From Paraburkholderia largidicola (GTDB taxonomy: Bacteria > Pseudomonadota > Gammaproteobacteria > Burkholderiales > Burkholderiaceae): a DNA stretch of 64,000 nucleotides. How positions within the stretch are numbered: position 1 is the stretch's first letter; every line of letters begins with the position of its first letter. Under the pieces are notes generated by a model. That model did not search any database. It was not told the DNA's origin and worked only from the letters and a program-made list of their open reading frames with translations. The position numbers and the translations under genes were made by a program. The DNA lies in NCBI RefSeq assembly GCF_013426895.1, contig NZ_AP023177.1, forward strand, positions 542,704 to 606,703. The letters are read 5' to 3'. Shown one piece after another: positions 47,222 to 55,866 of the stretch.

Positions 47222-47530
47222 TTGCCGAAGACCGGATTTATGCTGGCACAGCCCGAAGTCTCTATTGCAAATTTGATGGGCTTGATACCAGAGCAGGTCA
47301 ATATCTTCCTTCACGCCGTCACCCAGGAAGAGGTCGACCTGCACTTTGGCGCTTACGCGCTGATGTTGGCGGAGAAGGTCGGCGCGCTGAACGGCCGCGC
47401 TGTAGCTGCGTGCAGGAAAAGAACCTTGGCTAGAGCTAGAAAAAGACCGGCCCGCATGGGGCCGGCACGTGAAACCCTGACCGATCCGAGGGTACTCGGG
47501 TCAGAGCTGAGAGAACGTACGAAGCCCTAG
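47222..47530 (+). CDS. Hypothetical protein, coding-like
   Basis: Up to 102 residues from a TTG, or 96 from the ATG at 47240. The first 60 residues look like a real helical protein (LAQPEVSIANLMGLIPEQVN, then FLHAVTQEEVDLHFGAYALM); the last 35 are Arg-rich and run through two hairpins, so the native stop may have been lost. No family recognised. It may be the second half of a gene broken near 47200. Confidence 0.3.
   Translation: MPKTGFMLAQPEVSIANLMGLIPEQVNIFLHAVTQEEVDLHFGAYALMLAEKVGALNGRAVAACRKRTLARARKRPARMGPARETLTDPRVLGSELRERTKP
47447..47464 (-). terminator. Terminator-like hairpin, leftward
   Basis: Stem CCGGCCC / GGGCCGG with a 4-base loop; on the minus strand it is followed by TC-TTTTT. 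A leftward gene to be terminated here is not visible, so it may be a relic or belong to an antisense RNA. Confidence 0.5.
47478..47507. repeat. Hairpin next to the terminator
   Basis: CTGACC and CGAG pair with CTCG and GGTCAG around a GGTA loop, with a 4-base bulge. Function unknown. Confidence 0.4.
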
Positions 47531-47693
47531 TGCGTTCGCTGTAAAAAAGCTACGCACCGTAACGTGGCGAGCATTTGTATGAGGTGATTCGACCTTGTGA
47601 AGCATTAATGATGCGGAAAATATATATCAAAAACGGTTCATGCGCCGCACATTGTAACTATTTGACCATAGTCGGCGGACCGCAGTAGGAATA

Positions 47694-47759
47694 ATGGCTA
47701 AACTTTTCGAAAGAATTGAAAGAATTTGGTGGTCTGCCGTACAGGTTCTTGCGTATTAA
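47694..47759 (+). CDS. Candidate 21-residue small protein
   Basis: ATG with AGGA 5 bases ahead and a TAA stop. The product, MAKLFERIERIWWSAVQVL plus AY, is an amphipathic helix with two Trp at the membrane-facing side. It lies in an AT-rich region 85 bp before the next small gene. Only the ribosome site and composition support it. Confidence 0.3.
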   Translation: MAKLFERIERIWWSAVQVLAY

Positions 47760-47844
47760 TTACTTTCTTCAAACACGGCATCCCGTGCTCATTTGCACCG
47801 ACCGGTGTCAATACGTGCGCGGAACAATAGAAAAGAGAGACACA

Positions 47845-48087
47845 ATGAACAGAGAGAAAACTGTATATCTCGGGTACAGTCTTCAGGCGCTTGCCGCCTA
47901 CGACGACGGGTCGTACGCCTCTATGTACATCGTGCGCCCCCCCGGCGGGACCGAACGCGTCTCCCCTGTTCTTGGGCACTTTGCCAGTCCGGCCGATGCC
48001 GTGCAATTTGCACTGAGACGCGCGAAGACGGACGTCGACCATATGTCATCTGGTGAATCGCGGCAGGTGATTAAAGAATATCTGTAA
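47845..48087 (+). CDS. Small hypothetical protein
   Basis: 80 residues from an ATG with AGAGAGA ahead. Coding-like, mixed alpha/beta: VYLGYSLQALAAYDDGSYAS, GGTERVSPVLGHFASPADAV and QFALRRAKTDVDHM. The layout (short beta strands, then one amphipathic helix) is like small single-domain proteins of Burkholderia accessory regions. No named domain. An AT-rich promoter region lies upstream. Confidence 0.65.
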   Translation: MNREKTVYLGYSLQALAAYDDGSYASMYIVRPPGGTERVSPVLGHFASPADAVQFALRRAKTDVDHMSSGESRQVIKEYL

Positions 48088-48161
48088 GGCGTCCAACGCG
48101 ACGACCGCGGAATGCAAGCGGACTAATTCTGAAAACAAGAAAACCGAATCCGAGGCGCGGT

Positions 48162-48389
48162 ATGCCATTGAAAAAGCCACTCCGAAGAAATCCAAGTCCT
48201 TACACGTGTCGTGATATCGATGCGGCCATCGCTCATCTTGAAGCCGTACTGGTTTCCGAGGGCGCAAACCGGGTATTTTCGAGAACCTATTGGCGCCGGC
48301 GGGTGCTCGAGGCCTACGCTACTTTCGGGATTGCAGAAAGCCAGAAACAGCGACTGGCGCACCTGCTAAAGCGCGTTGACGCCTCATGA
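48162..48389 (+). CDS. Small hypothetical helical protein
   Basis: 75 residues from an ATG; basic and helical (SPYTCRDIDAAIAHLEAVL, then FSRTYWRRRVLEAYATFG and LLKRVDAS). It follows the previous small gene by 74 bp in the same direction. No family recognised. Its basic charge could suit nucleic-acid binding, which is only a guess. Confidence 0.6.
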   Translation: MPLKKPLRRNPSPYTCRDIDAAIAHLEAVLVSEGANRVFSRTYWRRRVLEAYATFGIAESQKQRLAHLLKRVDAS

Positions 48390-49356
48390 GGCAAAACCCG
48401 ACTCGAGACTCTTTGTTTCCTGCCCCGCCATGCCAGAGGGGCGAGGCGCAATTTCCTCAGGGCAGTCGCTGACGCGCGACCCCGTAGCGCTCGCGGTGCT
48501 CGCAGAGAACGCCGGGCGATGGCGCTCTACAACACCGGTTTCAGTTCGGGTCGGGCGATGCTGCCTATACATCGCTTGACGCCCCGAACCACCTATTCGG
48601 GTCGACTCGAACGGCGATATCGCTGGCATGAAAATCGGGCCATCTGGCTGACCTTCCGGGTCGCTCTCAGACGCGATTCCTGTGCTTGGCTTCGCGCTGC
48701 ACGCGCTCGCCGATCTTTTCCAGGTCCCTAGGCCCATCGATGAACTAGCCACCTGCATCGCAGAATGGAAAGCATTGGGTGAGCCGGCTGACTAGAGCCC
48801 ATGCAAATTTAGACTGGCATCCGCCGATGCCAACGGCACGGGGCGCACCGCGCCTCGCTACGCTACGCCTCGACAAGCCAGCGTCGAGAACAACTTCTGA
48901 AAAGCCTGGTCAGCAAGGGTTGATCTGCGGATCCGGCAGTTATGTTTGGGGACCGCTCTGCATCGGATATCTGCCGTTGAACCAACGCCCCGGTGAAAGA
49001 CCAAAGTGGGTCGGGGAACGAAACCGTTCGCGCGGTAGGGGGCCTCAGCAGAAAGCGTCATTCGCTTTTCCGGACGCCTGGACGTTCAGACGTCGGCTCT
49101 GCCCAAGTCACCGGCCATCCGCTTGTCGAAGACGAAGAAGCACTGACAATAGCGCGGTTACGCATGCAGGAAGTCGTTGCGGGCCGGACATGTGAGGAGT
49201 CGACACCGGCCAGGTCGAAATGTTCGTTGCGACTATTTAATAAGTACAATCGCACACGCCTGTCTGGATACTCGCCGTAGTGAGGCGCGAAACCGCATGG
49301 ACAAGTTGCGCTGCCGCGCCGATCATAAGGTTGGATGGGTGCTCCAGGGATCCACG
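48390..49356. other. Long stretch with gene remnants
   Basis: About 970 bp. Between 48430 and 48795 coding-like pieces appear in shifting rightward frames; the last, ending in a stop at 48795, reads DAIPVLGFALHALADLFQV then IAEWKALGEPAD and looks like the C-terminus of an enzyme. The rest up to the cyclase gene has no recognisable gene; an AT-rich island near 49232-49250 may hold the cyclase promoter. Confidence 0.35.
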
Positions 49357-52300
49357 ATGACCGACGATCTGACGATATGGTTAGCGCAGATTGGCCTCGG
49401 CGCGTACGCTGCAAAGTTCACCTCGCAAGGGATCGACTGGGATGTGCTCAGCGATCTTTCCGAGGGCGATCTGAAGGAACTCGGCCTTACGCTTGGCGAT
49501 CGCAAGCGACTTGCAAAAGGACTTGCGGCGCTGAACGATGCCCACCCACATTCGCTCCGGCGGGCGGAGCAAAGTGGAGACTTGCCTTCGTCTCACGCAT
49601 CAGAAGCCGTCGAAGCCGAGAGGCGGCAAATCACAGTGATGTTCATCGACCTCATCGATTCGACAGCGCTAGCGGAGCGATTCGATCCAGAGGACATGCG
49701 ACGTCTGCTAGGGGTCTACCATCAAGTCTGCGCACGCGCGATCGAGGCTCATGAAGGCCATATCGCGCTTTATATCGGCGACGGCCTGCTCGTGTATTTC
49801 GGCTATCCGAGTGCGCACGAAGACGATGCAATACGGGCAGTACTTGCCGCCCTCGCTGCCATAGCGGCGCTTCGCGACGCCAACGAACTCATCGAAACTC
49901 AGTACGGCGTGCGCCTGCAGGCGCGGATCGGGATCGAAGCGGGACTTGTCGTCGCCGGCGCGATTGGCGCTGGATCTTCGCTGGATCACCGCGCGATCGT
50001 CGGAGAAGCGCCAATCATCGCCGCAAGGCTGCAGTCGGTAGCGCCCCCTGACGCAATCGTTGTGGGACCGACCGTCCAACATCTGATCGAAGGATCGTTC
50101 GAGCTTGAAAATCTTGGCTGGCGAGAATTGAAAGGGGTCACGGGTCCGGTCCGGGTCCAACGGGTGCTGGCGCAAGCGGATACGATCGACCGCTTTGAAA
50201 TCAGGACGATCCATGGGATGACGCCACTCGTCGGCCGGGCTGCGGAACTCGACATGATCCGGCGGCGCTGGAAGCAGAGCGTCGACGGCGAAATGCGTTG
50301 CGTACTGTTGACTGGCGAGCCGGGGATCGGCAAATCTCGCCTGCTGCGGGCGCTCTGCGAGGGCATGCGTCAAGACGCACATACAATGGTTTCGCTTCAC
50401 TGTTCCGCGCACTATCGAAACAGCCCTTTCTGGCCGGTACAACGTTGGCTACAGCGCACTTTTGGCGTCGCCCCAGACGCGTCTGACGCGTCGAATCTGC
50501 AGCGGCTGGAGGCCGGAATCGCAAGACTTGGAGGCGATGTCGACGAGACGCTTCTGGTTCTTACGATCCTGCTCGGGATTCCGACAGGCGCGCGCCATCC
50601 GGCAATCGACACATCGTCCCCTTCCTTCAAGCGTCGGACGCTGGAGCTGCTGGTGGCTTTGCTCGAAACGTCAACGCGCGTTCAGCCGGTAGTTGTCGTT
50701 GTCGAGGATGCACACTGGATCGACCCGTCATCTCTCGAGTTTGTTCGGCTCGTTATTGAACAACTGGTGTCCGCCCGGCTGCTGGTACTTGTCACTGCGC
50801 GACCCGAGTTCGAACCGGGATGGACTTATCCTCATCTTGTTCAACTCAATCTCGATCGGCTATCGCGCCGCGATTGCGTTGCGATGATCGAGCGGCTGAC
50901 GGGTGGCAAGCAGCTTCCGGATCTCGTGCGCGATCAGATCGTCTCGAAGACGGACGGCGTGCCGCTCTTCGTCGAGGAACTGACAAAGGCTATTCTCCAG
51001 AGCGATCTGTTGGAGGATGCCGGCGTCCGCTACGAGTTGAAAAGCGCGCCGCAGGCAATCGCGATTCCGGACACGCTGCAAGGCTCCCTGCTGTCGCGGC
51101 TCGACCGGCTGGAACCCGCCGTCAAGGAAACCGCGCAGGTCGCAGCCACAGTGGGACGTGAATTTGGCAGGAAGTTGCTCGGCCTGATTGCGTCCAGGTC
51201 AGAGGACGAACTGCAGGAATCGCTCGACCGTCTGATCGCAGCCGAAATCATTGTTCCTGCTTCAGGGAAACTCGCGGAAGGAGACACCTATTTGTTCCGG
51301 CATGCATTGATCCAGGAGATTGCATACCAATCCCTGCTGCTTGCACGCCGCCGCCATTACCACGCGCTAATCGCCGCTGCTCTTGAAGAACATTATCCGG
51401 ACATCGTCGGACGGCAACCCGAATTGATCGCTCAGAACTTCGCTGCGGCCGATCTGCCGGATCGCGCGATCGGCTATTGGCAGCGTGCCGGGGAACGGGC
51501 GCTCGCGGGCGCTGCATGCGACGAGGCTATCGCCCATGTGCAGCGCGGACTTGAACTGATCAGCCGATGCTCCTGCAGTGAGGCAGATCGGGCCAGGCAC
51601 CTGCTGAGTCTGCTGCTGACGAGGGGCAGGGCAGAGCTCAGACTGGCACAACGCGAGGCGATCGCGACCTTCCGCGAGGCGGCCCGAATTGCCCGCGAAC
51701 AGAAGCTTACGTCGTATCTCGTGCAGGCTGCGTTAGAGTTCGACACCGCCGAGACGTTCCTCGAGGGTTCCGGCGACGAATCGCTTTCATTGCTGAAAGA
51801 GGCGCTCACCCTGATTGGAACCGAAGAGTCGGTCGAGCGTTGCCGCCTGTTGAGTCGCCTCGTACGCACTGTTCATATGACGGGTGCATGCGAACAAAGT
51901 AGTGAATTTGCCGAGGAGGCCGTCGCCCTCGCCAGGCGCCTGAACGATCTGCCGAGCCTGTTCGATGCATTGGCGTGCGAGTTGATGCATGTCGGGGCGC
52001 TCCCGTTACCTGCGAGCAGGTTTCACGAGCGTGAAAGCGTGTTGCTGGAGTTGAGGCAGATGGCGGAAGATCTTGGCGATGCGCACACTATCGGGCACGC
52101 ATGCGCGCGATGTCTCGCTGGCTACCTGGAGATCGGCGAGGTGGACCGTTTCGAGAGCGCGCTGGAACGGTATCGGCAGATCGCCACTAGCGGACAGCAC
52201 TTCGTCGACAAGTGGTGCGTGACGGGAGCGCAGGCGATGCGGGCGATACTCGTCGGGGACTTCTCCGAGGCAGAGCACAAGACGCGTGACTCGTTGCAGA

Positions 52301-52980
52301 TGGCACAGTATGCGGACGCAAATCTCGCTACAGGTGTCTACGGCATGCAGATGTTCGCGATTCGTCGCGAACAGGGCCGGCTCGCCGAGGTCGCGCCGAT
52401 CTTCAAGCGGTTTGTCGACGAGCATTCCGGGGACGCTACGTGGCGGCCAGGATTCATGTTGATTTGCAGCGATCTCGGCTTCGAGGCGCAAGCCCGCGAC
52501 AATCTCGTTCGGCTTGCAGAATCGGAATCCAGCATCCCCTTGGACAGCAAGCGGCTCGTCACGCTGACCTATCTGGCGGAGGTTGCTGCCCGCCTGCGGG
52601 ACGTCGAACATGCCGGACGCATCTACGCCCTTCTCCTGCCGTTCCAGGATCAGGTCGTCACGGTTCCGGTCTTTACGCTCTGCTGCGGATCTGCGGCACG
52701 GTTTCTCGGCATGCTGGCTCACGCTCTTGGCGACTGGTCAGCCGCCGAACGGCATTTCGAATACGCGCTGCGCATGGACGAGCGCTTGCGAGCGTGGCCT
52801 TGGCTCGCGCATGGCCGCCACGAATACGCGCTCATGCTGGCGGCACGCAATGGCATCGGAGATAGAGCACGCGCGCAAGATCTGCTCTCGATGGCAGCGG
52901 CCACAGCAAAAAAACTCAAGATGTTCGCGCTCGTCGAGCGCATCGCTGGCGCGCAGACAGGAACAGTGCTCAAAAGCTAG
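49357..52980 (+). CDS. SAM-cyclase-AAA-TPR signalling protein
   Basis: 1207 residues from an ATG with AGGGA ahead; longer in-frame starts exist. Order: SAM domain (about 3-60, WLAQIGLGAYAAKFTSQGID), class III nucleotide cyclase (about 90-265; metal Asp in VMFIDLIDSTALAERF and IGDGLLVYFGYP), AAA/STAND ATPase (about 285-560; TGEPGIGKSRLL, VVVVEDAHWIDPSS), then TPR-like helices to the end. The transition-state Asn of the usual VGExPNLAARLQ is Ile220 (VGEAPIIAARLQ) while the Arg is kept, so cyclase activity is doubtful. Cytoplasmic. A DUF4242 gene follows 55 bp later. Confidence 0.9.
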   Translation: MTDDLTIWLAQIGLGAYAAKFTSQGIDWDVLSDLSEGDLKELGLTLGDRKRLAKGLAALNDAHPHSLRRAEQSGDLPSSHASEAVEAERRQITVMFIDLIDSTALAERFDPEDMRRLLGVYHQVCARAIEAHEGHIALYIGDGLLVYFGYPSAHEDDAIRAVLAALAAIAALRDANELIETQYGVRLQARIGIEAGLVVAGAIGAGSSLDHRAIVGEAPIIAARLQSVAPPDAIVVGPTVQHLIEGSFELENLGWRELKGVTGPVRVQRVLAQADTIDRFEIRTIHGMTPLVGRAAELDMIRRRWKQSVDGEMRCVLLTGEPGIGKSRLLRALCEGMRQDAHTMVSLHCSAHYRNSPFWPVQRWLQRTFGVAPDASDASNLQRLEAGIARLGGDVDETLLVLTILLGIPTGARHPAIDTSSPSFKRRTLELLVALLETSTRVQPVVVVVEDAHWIDPSSLEFVRLVIEQLVSARLLVLVTARPEFEPGWTYPHLVQLNLDRLSRRDCVAMIERLTGGKQLPDLVRDQIVSKTDGVPLFVEELTKAILQSDLLEDAGVRYELKSAPQAIAIPDTLQGSLLSRLDRLEPAVKETAQVAATVGREFGRKLLGLIASRSEDELQESLDRLIAAEIIVPASGKLAEGDTYLFRHALIQEIAYQSLLLARRRHYHALIAAALEEHYPDIVGRQPELIAQNFAAADLPDRAIGYWQRAGERALAGAACDEAIAHVQRGLELISRCSCSEADRARHLLSLLLTRGRAELRLAQREAIATFREAARIAREQKLTSYLVQAALEFDTAETFLEGSGDESLSLLKEALTLIGTEESVERCRLLSRLVRTVHMTGACEQSSEFAEEAVALARRLNDLPSLFDALACELMHVGALPLPASRFHERESVLLELRQMAEDLGDAHTIGHACARCLAGYLEIGEVDRFESALERYRQIATSGQHFVDKWCVTGAQAMRAILVGDFSEAEHKTRDSLQMAQYADANLATGVYGMQMFAIRREQGRLAEVAPIFKRFVDEHSGDATWRPGFMLICSDLGFEAQARDNLVRLAESESSIPLDSKRLVTLTYLAEVAARLRDVEHAGRIYALLLPFQDQVVTVPVFTLCCGSAARFLGMLAHALGDWSAAERHFEYALRMDERLRAWPWLAHGRHEYALMLAARNGIGDRARAQDLLSMAAATAKKLKMFALVERIAGAQTGTVLKS

Positions 52981-53035
52981 CACAGGCTTGCACAGTTGGA
53001 TGTGCAATGTGCAGTCGCTATTCAAGGAGAATCAC

Positions 53036-53326
53036 ATGCCGCGTTTTATGATTGAACGTAATTTTGCAGAACAGCTTGAGGTCACGGGCGAAAGTGCTGC
53101 AACTGTGAAGAGAATCAACGACGAGGAAGGCGTCGAGTGGCTCTTTTCGTTTCTCAGCGCGGATAAGAAGAAAACTTACTGCCTGTATGAGGCGCCCAAC
53201 GCCGACGCCATCCGTGCCGCCGCACGTAGGGCTAATCTGCCAGCCGATGTGATCATCGAGGTAAGCGACCTGCGGCCGGAAATGTTTAACCAGGAGACGG
53301 GCACGGACACATCATCTTATGGCTGA
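53036..53326 (+). CDS. DUF4242 (SCO4226-like) protein
   Basis: 96 residues from an ATG with AAGGAG ahead. Ferredoxin-like fold of the DUF4242/nickel-binding SCO4226 type: MPRFMIERNFAEQLEVTGE at the start, VEWLFSFLSADKKKTYCLYE in the middle and ADAIRAAARRANLPADVIIE near the end. SCO4226 of Streptomyces binds nickel; other members are unstudied. It follows the cyclase-like gene in the same direction and is likely co-transcribed, so it may be its effector or sensor. Confidence 0.88.
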   Translation: MPRFMIERNFAEQLEVTGESAATVKRINDEEGVEWLFSFLSADKKKTYCLYEAPNADAIRAAARRANLPADVIIEVSDLRPEMFNQETGTDTSSYG

Positions 53327-53601
53327 GAGTCCGAAACGACAGGATTGCCACTCACGTTATCATGCAGCGGCGGTAACCACCGATCGACGCGTTTGAGTCT
53401 GCTTAAGCGGCAGCGCGTCCCCTGAACCATGACTGGCACTCAGTCAAGGCGGAGACGGGGTCGAGCAGTCGATGACGCAATGCCGAAAGGCGGATGACCC
53501 CCTTGGTCATATCACCGGTAACGACGGCGCATATGACGATGATCGGTGCGCCTCGAAAGCGGCCATTATCCCGGCATCGGGCTGAACGGCAGCAACGGAT
53601 C
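53327..53601. other. Intergenic stretch before the MITE-like element
   Basis: About 275 bp after the DUF4242 gene with no recognisable gene. Together with the element and the following 213 bp it forms a 649-bp gap between genes. Confidence 0.4.
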
Positions 53602-53762
53602 TATTGTGTTGAAAAACTCGAAATGTGGTATTTGCGAGTAGCATGCAGAAAAATCGACCTCTCAGATCGATCTACAACCCGCTCGCGAGTGTATTGGTTA
53701 AGGGTAAAACGACCCCCGCAAACCTGGCGAGAATGACTGTTGTCGAGTTTTTCAACACAATA
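53602..53762. mobile_element. MITE-like element with perfect 20-bp terminal inverted repeats
   Basis: Ends TATTGTGTTGAAAAACTCGA and its exact complement enclose a 121-bp centre with no gene. The flanks read C-TA-[element]-TA-G, consistent with a TA duplication at a CTAG target, as for IS630/Tc1-type transposases; without the TA pairs it is 157 bp. TGTTGAAAAACTC ends are also seen in IS1182/IS5-type elements, so the parent is not certain. Confidence 0.75.
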
Positions 53763-53975
53763 GGTCGCGTCCTGCCGTTCGCGGTAGTGTGAGCATCGAC
53801 CGAACGGCGATTGTTCGTCTGTGCCCACACCCTGACATTCGGGCGACTGCTTCGCGATCTCGCTTCCAGATCACTGAGTCGACGCGATTGCGCTGCGCAC
53901 TATCGTCCAAATGTGCTGCAATATTCACCGATGAAGGAGATCGATCCTTGTGATGGTGATGTCTTTGAGAATATT

Positions 53976-54293
53976 TCAAAGTCCCCAGATTATGTCGGCA
54001 TTGTGTACGGCGGCTTCGCGCATCATATTAAGGAACGGCCACGCTCGTTGCGAAAGCCCATTGCCTGGCTCGCGTGTACTGCCCGGAGAACTGTGCAATG
54101 CTTCGAGTGCGCGCTCGGCCGCCGCTTCCTCAGTGATCGCAGATTCAAGTCGTTTGATTGCACCATGCAGTTCGTCGTGCATGATGACGCCCCGTTCACC
54201 GACCCGCTTGCCGATCAGACCGAGTAAGTATTGCGCCAGATCCCGAAGCATTACCACGTCAGGTGATGCGGTGGATTGAAATGTGATCATCAT
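53976..54293 (-). CDS. DUF1840 protein
   Basis: 105 residues: MMITFQSTASPDVVMLRDLA at the start, then LLGLIGKRVGERGVIMHDEL, an Ala/Glu-rich helix, and LSQRAWPFLNMMREA near the end with a final V-x-x-A-D-I-I-W-G. This is the standard DUF1840 pattern of beta-proteobacteria, usually a housekeeping-type small protein of unknown function. Its start has GGAG upstream. It stands alone, leftward. Confidence 0.92.
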   Translation of the reverse strand: MMITFQSTASPDVVMLRDLAQYLLGLIGKRVGERGVIMHDELHGAIKRLESAITEEAAAERALEALHSSPGSTREPGNGLSQRAWPFLNMMREAAVHNADIIWGL

Positions 54294-54541
54294 GGCGGCT
54301 CCTTTTCAACAGCTGAGGGCAGCACAGGTTGATGGTCCGATAGACCGGTGCCGCCTCGGGCCAAGGGTTTCTGCGCGGAGATCAACGTGGAACCTTGCGG
54401 CCCAGACACATCTCCGGATCGTGCCGCGCCGATGCGCGCGCATCCCGATACGACGCGCGCAATGGCGGAACGGGGGCGGCCTTCAACGCGGACGAGTTGA
54501 CGAGACTGAGCTTGCAAGAAACGCGAGCAGCCCCCGTGCGG

Positions 54542-54727
54542 TCAGGTCAGCATTGGAACAGCCTCAATGAGCGCGAAGCCGACAAGTACGCCAACCGCTG
54601 CACCAATCAGTCGCGGGTGAAGCCTTTGCAGGTGAAGCGTGTCCAGCACCGTACCGATCAGAATGATGCCGAGCAGTGCAAAAATAACCAGCAGAAAACC
54701 AATCTCAAAATCGTTGCCAATAATCAT
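54542..54727 (-). CDS. Small two-helix membrane protein
   Basis: 61 residues from an ATG with GGGAGG ahead. Two membrane segments (GFLLVIFALLGIILIGTVL and LIGAAVGVLVGFALIEAV) joined by a short basic loop LHLQRLHPR. No family recognised. It is divergent from the broken universal stress protein gene, sharing a 102-bp AT-rich gap with it. Confidence 0.7.
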   Translation of the reverse strand: MIIGNDFEIGFLLVIFALLGIILIGTVLDTLHLQRLHPRLIGAAVGVLVGFALIEAVPMLT

Positions 54728-54829
54728 ACGACCTCCCGTGCAACGCGCGATCGTCTGTACGTATTTACTATATATCGCAACGTGATACATGTAAAATGAG
54801 GCATCGACTGGCCTTTCAGGGAGGGCGAT

Positions 54830-55295
54830 ATGTCAGCCTTCAATCGCATACTTTTGTGTTACGACGGAAGCCGTGAGGGGCAGCATGCGCTAGCAGACGG
54901 CGCACGCCTGGCGCACGCCTGGCGTACGCCTGGCGTACGCACTCGGCGCACAGGTGCACGTCCTTTCTGTCATCAACGACGCCGCATGGATGCAGGGTGC
55001 GGATGTCATGTCGGCTGTGCCGGTCGATACCGTCAGCGATTCTGCTAAAGATGTGCTTGAAGAAGGACTCCAGAGACTGGCAAGGCAAGGAATTAACGCG
55101 TTCGGGCATTTTGCGATCGGTGATCCACTGGACAGAATCCCTTTCTTCGCGCACGACCTGAAAATTGATCTGATCGTGGTTGGGCATCGTCGAACGCGAG
55201 GGCTTGCACGATGGTGGGGAGGCAAGGCGGATGGCCAGTTGCTGGACAAGGTCGCGTGCAGCGTGCTCGTGGCGATGGGTCCAGAGGCGGGTTAG
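54830..55295 (+). pseudogene. Universal stress protein gene, frameshifted by a tandem repeat
   Basis: GGGAGGG ribosome site, then a normal USP start (MSAFNRILLCYDGSREGQHA, DGARLAHA) that runs out of frame in the 11-bp repeat at 54901-54940 and stops early after about 51 codons. The rest continues in another frame: HVLSVINDAAWMQGADV, DLIVVGHRRTRG, LLDKVACSVLVAM, all typical of UspA-type ATP-binding proteins. Removing two repeat units (22 bp) restores one frame with the expected LGAQVHVLSV. A GTG at 54954 could start a shortened product. It may be a plain pseudogene or a reversible on/off switch. Confidence 0.85.
54901..54940 (+). repeat. 11-bp tandem repeat inside the universal stress protein gene
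   Basis: Three units of CGCACGCCTGG or CGTACGCCTGG (54901-54911, 54912-54922, 54923-54933) plus a 7-base partial unit. The unit length is not a multiple of three, so each unit gained or lost shifts the frame. Confidence 0.95.
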
Positions 55296-55530
55296 CCGCC
55301 TCGGTGGCAGAAAAATCCATGACCCTATGGCGCGGCGTCAGCGGCAGGCCTGTATGGACTACGCCGTCGGCATATTGCGCATCCGGGTGGCTGCGAGCCA
55401 CGCAGATGCCGGCCGCCGGGGAGCTAGGAACGCGAGCACGCCCTGTTCACGGTGCGGTGGCGCGGCGTGTATCGGGGGGACAGCGTCTGAGGCGGATCAG
55501 GTGTATCAGCGAGCGGGTCGGCGGATTGCA

Positions 55531-55866
55531 CTAGGAGTCCGCCCGATTATTTGCCTGCCCGCTGGACGGCACGCACCTGAGTTCGAGTGAGCTGCCGTTG
55601 CCCATATTGCCGCGAACGGTTGCAGTATGAAGCTCGCCTGGTCCGCATAACCATTGCGCAACAAGGTCAGTCGGACAATTTTTGCGCAACGTCTCACCGG
55701 CCTTCGCATGAATGACGTAGCGGCAGGTATCGAGCGAATCGCAGTGTGCCGTGAGATGGCGCGTGAGGTTTCCCTGGCGGACACCGCAGTTCACCCCATA
55801 GGTGCCGGACTCGATGCGAATAGACTGGGCGAAGACAGGAGCGCCAGCCGCCAATGTGCAGACCAT
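55531..55866 (-). CDS. Small secreted Cys-containing protein
   Basis: 111 residues. A short signal peptide (MVCTLAAGAPVFAQ) is followed by SIRIESGTYGVNCGVRQGN, DSLDTCRYVIHAKAGET, VAQWLCGPGELHTATVRGN and a C-terminal L-E-L-R-C. Six Cys in the mature part could form three disulfides. The spacing recalls SUEL-type (rhamnose/galactose-binding lectin) folds, a weak impression. The start lacks a good ribosome site. A secreted protein of unknown role. Confidence 0.65.
   Translation of the reverse strand: MVCTLAAGAPVFAQSIRIESGTYGVNCGVRQGNLTRHLTAHCDSLDTCRYVIHAKAGETLRKNCPTDLVAQWLCGPGELHTATVRGNMGNGSSLELRCVPSSGQANNRADS

Noticed and set aside
46846..47301. Leftward 151-residue frame
   Set aside because: No motif, no ribosome site and it lies opposite a rightward candidate; the evidence does not decide.
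48384..48758. Leftward Ser/Thr/Pro-rich frame
   Set aside because: Composition suggests antisense of a decayed rightward gene rather than a product.
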